Origin: Pseudoalteromonas undina
GTDB taxonomy: Bacteria; Pseudomonadota; Gammaproteobacteria; Enterobacterales; Alteromonadaceae
Direction of reading: 5' to 3'
Assembly (NCBI RefSeq): GCF_000238275.3
Contig: NZ_AHCF03000003.1
Location: 1,860,001-1,924,000, forward strand
DNA: 64,000 nt
Of the stretch, positions 61,582 to 64,000 are shown piece by piece. The position numbers were made by a program, and so were the translations under genes. The notes beneath the pieces were generated by a model, which was not told where the DNA came from, searched no databases, and saw nothing but the letters and a program-made list of their open reading frames with translations. Every line of letters begins with the position of its first letter. Position 1 is the first letter of the stretch.

Positions 61582-64000
61582 TTAATTGTTTATTTCGTCG
61601 TTTTCTTCACGCTTATAAATATATGTTTGCTGCGTTTTAAAGCCAAAACCAATGGGCTCTTTATCATTAACCAGCTTGATTGTACCGTCAACCACTTTTA
61701 AACCAGGTCCTGTAATTTCTACAGGTTTAAGAGGGTTTTCGGCTTGCTCACCTTTTATTCCAGGACCAATTAGAAAAAACTGACTTTCTTCGATAACGTC
61801 TTCTTCTGGATTATCATCACACTTTCCATCACCGTTCGAATCGGTACAAGAGTTAGTTGCACCAAAATAAAGCTGTGGTGTATCGGGTACGTCATAACTG
61901 GTTGCAAATTTGAGCTGATCATACACTTTTGTACCATAATGCAAATGAAACGCATAAAGCGCACCACCGCCCCCACTTAAAGAACATTGATTCTCTACAA
62001 CGGCATCAGATGCTGGTGTGAAAGAGGTAAAATAAGCAACCCCACCAACAACAGTAGCTGCAGCTAATGACTTTTCACCTTTGGCTAATTCATAGCGCCA
62101 CCCTTTCTTTTTTGCCAACTCAGCTTCAACAAGATTAAAACCATCTATGTCATCTAGAGTATTACCAAACGGGTCATCGTTCATAATCATTAAGTCGGAT
62201 GGTTTAATTGCAGCAGGCGCATTGATTTTAAATGAGCGTGTCAACGTATTTTCATCACGGATCATAAACAATTGATCTTGCTCATTTGTATTCGTTGGTT
62301 TTGAACGATTACCACTGCCGATAACAACAGCATCATAAGGAGTATCTAAACGGGTAATAACCTTATCACCGTTGATGGTCGTCTCTGTTACTTTACTAAA
62401 CAAGGTACGCGCAACTAAAGGCTTATAAAAGAAACGTCTATCTTGGGTATTTTGATTGCTACCAAGCTCTGCAAGTTTGAAATGGCTGAACTCGCTGCTA
62501 TCTTCTCCTGGCATATCAATTCGCCAAATATTACCACCGGTATCTGAAGCATAAATTCGGTCAATATAGCCGTCATAATCTGAATCAAGCGTAGTTAAAT
62601 CAGCGGCAATGCTATGCTTACCTTTAAAACCATTGCTATCTGGGGTTAACGCCCAAACTAAACTGCCAGTTTTTGCTTCAACAATATAAATGCCCCGGCC
62701 GCTGGTGTCCTCAGACCTAATTGCGGCGTCTTTATTAATATCGTAACCTGCACCAAATACGAGTAAAGGTTTATTACCAAAGGCTTTAATATAAGCTATT
62801 TGCGGTTTTGACCATGTTTGTGCTAATTCCGTAAAGTCGCCTTTGCCGCCTTCAATTGGTTTGCTCCAAAGGCGCTTTGGCTGGTTCGGGTTTGTAATAT
62901 CTAAGCCGTAGTAATTCTTGCCACCACGACGCATACCAGCAAAAGCCCAAACAGCATCTCCTTTACTAGCATCTATAATACCGTCATTTAAACCTTCGCT
63001 ATTTAAACTCTTATTACTAAAGTAAACACTGATAGGGCCGTCCATACCATATACTTTACTATCCGCTTGTTTATTTCTGAGTGGTTTAATAATGTCAAAT
63101 AATGCTGAAGGTATAAACGCCCAGCTTTCACTTACAGTCTCACCGGCATCTTTAAACATATGTAAAAATCCAGCATTTGTTCCTATAAGAATTCGTATAT
63201 CATCATTGCCATAGTCGATGGCAATAGGTTTTGAATGTAATGGGTCGCCAAAAATATCAGAGCGTTGATCTTGTGATGAACCATCTTTATCCTCATCATC
63301 AACGTCGACCCCTCTTGCCCAATTCACATCTTGACTAGATAGGAACAACGGGTTATTGGTAACCCCGCTAAGAATGTCACTAACAACCGAAGTATTAAAA
63401 CTAACAACAGAGCCTTGATTCTCCGTAAATAAATTACGAGCAAGCGGATCTATCGTGCTTAAATAATGATTCACACCACCTTGTGCAACAGCATTACCGT
63501 CAGCGGGTTGGCCTGCAGGAAGCCAAAATGTTTTTGCATCTTTTGAGATTAAACCGTCGCTATTAAGAGCAGGCTTGTTAGTTGCGTCAACAATCTGACT
63601 ACCTGAAACTTTTAACTTTTTGAGGTTACCACGCCAGCGCGCACCAGTTTCTGGATAAAACATTGCAAAATAAATAGCATCACGGCTTCGAGTTTGATCT
63701 ACGTTATTACTGGCCACTGATGGCGATGAAAAACTATCGTTTACTTCACGAATACGAGAAATCGTATTTTTGAGTGCGTCTGATAATTGTGCTGCAGTAT
63801 TTGCATGTAAATACTGTCCACCGCCGTAGTTTGCTGTCTCAGTAAGTAGGTTCTTTCCTGAGTTGCTCATACCCGTACCAAAACCAATAGGAAATACACG
63901 TCCAATATCAAGCACATTATTGGTTTTGCTATACAAATCAACTTTTACATCATCTGTACCATGGATAATTTTCGCCAGTGCTGCTAAATAACTATTACTA
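61582..64000 (-). CDS. pilY1: PilY1-type pilus tip adhesin / assembly factor (5' end outside window)
   Basis: The frame is open to the right edge, so the N-terminal part is missing. About 806 residues are visible. First comes the end of a VWA-like region (PIGFGTGMSNSGKNLL, then GGGQYLHANTAAQLSDALKNTI). The C-terminal beta-propeller typical of PilY1 follows (GDPLHSKPIAIDYGNDDIRILIGTNAGFLHMF; WAFAGMRRGGKNYYGLDITNP). A calcium-binding loop is visible as LDSDYDGYIDRIYASDTGGNIWRIDM, and a second EF-hand-like DSNGDGKCDDNPEED lies near the end. PilY1 controls pilus extension and adhesion. The TTG at 63936 that could look like a start is internal. Confidence 0.92.
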   Translation of the reverse strand, partial: SNSYLAALAKIIHGTDDVKVDLYSKTNNVLDIGRVFPIGFGTGMSNSGKNLLTETANYGGGQYLHANTAAQLSDALKNTISRIREVNDSFSSPSVASNNVDQTRSRDAIYFAMFYPETGARWRGNLKKLKVSGSQIVDATNKPALNSDGLISKDAKTFWLPAGQPADGNAVAQGGVNHYLSTIDPLARNLFTENQGSVVSFNTSVVSDILSGVTNNPLFLSSQDVNWARGVDVDDEDKDGSSQDQRSDIFGDPLHSKPIAIDYGNDDIRILIGTNAGFLHMFKDAGETVSESWAFIPSALFDIIKPLRNKQADSKVYGMDGPISVYFSNKSLNSEGLNDGIIDASKGDAVWAFAGMRRGGKNYYGLDITNPNQPKRLWSKPIEGGKGDFTELAQTWSKPQIAYIKAFGNKPLLVFGAGYDINKDAAIRSEDTSGRGIYIVEAKTGSLVWALTPDSNGFKGKHSIAADLTTLDSDYDGYIDRIYASDTGGNIWRIDMPGEDSSEFSHFKLAELGSNQNTQDRRFFYKPLVARTLFSKVTETTINGDKVITRLDTPYDAVVIGSGNRSKPTNTNEQDQLFMIRDENTLTRSFKINAPAAIKPSDLMIMNDDPFGNTLDDIDGFNLVEAELAKKKGWRYELAKGEKSLAAATVVGGVAYFTSFTPASDAVVENQCSLSGGGGALYAFHLHYGTKVYDQLKFATSYDVPDTPQLYFGATNSCTDSNGDGKCDDNPEEDVIEESQFFLIGPGIKGEQAENPLKPVEITGPGLKVVDGTIKLVNDKEPIGFGFKTQQTYIYKREENDEINN

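Noticed and set aside
63934..63936. TTG as the start of pilY1
   Set aside because: The frame stays open to the window edge and the upstream residues (LAALAKIIHG) fit the PilY1 N-terminal region, so the gene is simply cut off.

Overview
The window is chromosomal DNA of a low-GC marine gammaproteobacterium, most likely a Pseudoalteromonas or close Alteromonadales relative. I infer this from protein similarity recalled by eye and from gene order. Blocks typical of the group are intact: epmC/yfcL, prmB-aroC, smrB, sixA, fadIJ, rpsP-rimM-trmD-rplS with ffh/ypjD/corB, and rluD-yfiH-clpB with bamD. Coding density is high, and I saw no rRNA, tRNA, prophage, complete IS or CRISPR array.

Layout. 1-5.5 kb: the 3' end of the cold-shock helicase deaD, an AT-rich orphan membrane gene, an AbgT-family transporter, and the operon epmC / NAD-kinase-like / yfcL. 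5.6-20 kb: a large Cache + solute-binding + HD-GYP receptor, an exported 2H phosphoesterase, a DUF4112 protein, aroC and prmB, smrB and an AEC transporter, sixA, an M16 protease and a PAS-GGDEF-EAL protein. 20-25 kb: efpL, an MmcQ/YjbR protein and the anaerobic-type fatty acid oxidation operon fadI-fadJ with a FadR-like operator. 25.3-33.6 kb: a moxR/DUF58/DUF4381/batA/batB/batD operon followed by an ECF sigma factor and its likely anti-sigma factor.

33.6-43 kb: an aromatic aminotransferase, a GAF protein, yciH, a Cache-PAS-GGDEF-EAL protein, then pheA with a Phe-codon leader peptide and attenuator, convergent with tyrA (possible TyrR box), and a MYG1-family gene. 43.2-49.2 kb: the rpsP-rimM-trmD-rplS operon, ffh, ypjD and corB. 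49.2-59.7 kb: an SLT lipoprotein, gshA, aer, clpB (sigma-32-type promoter), yfiH, rluD, bamD and glnB. 59.7-64 kb: two FimT/GspH pseudopilins facing a pilE / pilY1 pair; pilY1 runs off the right edge.

Themes. Three proteins make or degrade cyclic-di-GMP. Two genes concern EF-P biology (epmC and efpL) and two concern translation quality or methylation (smrB and prmB). Aromatic amino acid synthesis is represented by aroC, pheA, tyrA and an aminotransferase.

The least explained part of the window is non-coding. There are three families of short, transposase-less inverted-repeat elements. One supplies the last codons and stop of gshA. One occupies the prmB/smrB divergent promoter region. A third is present in three copies, one of which looks like an internal-deletion derivative. 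There is also an orphan terminator near 49.98 kb that could end a small RNA. I did not find a convincing new defence or biosynthetic system.
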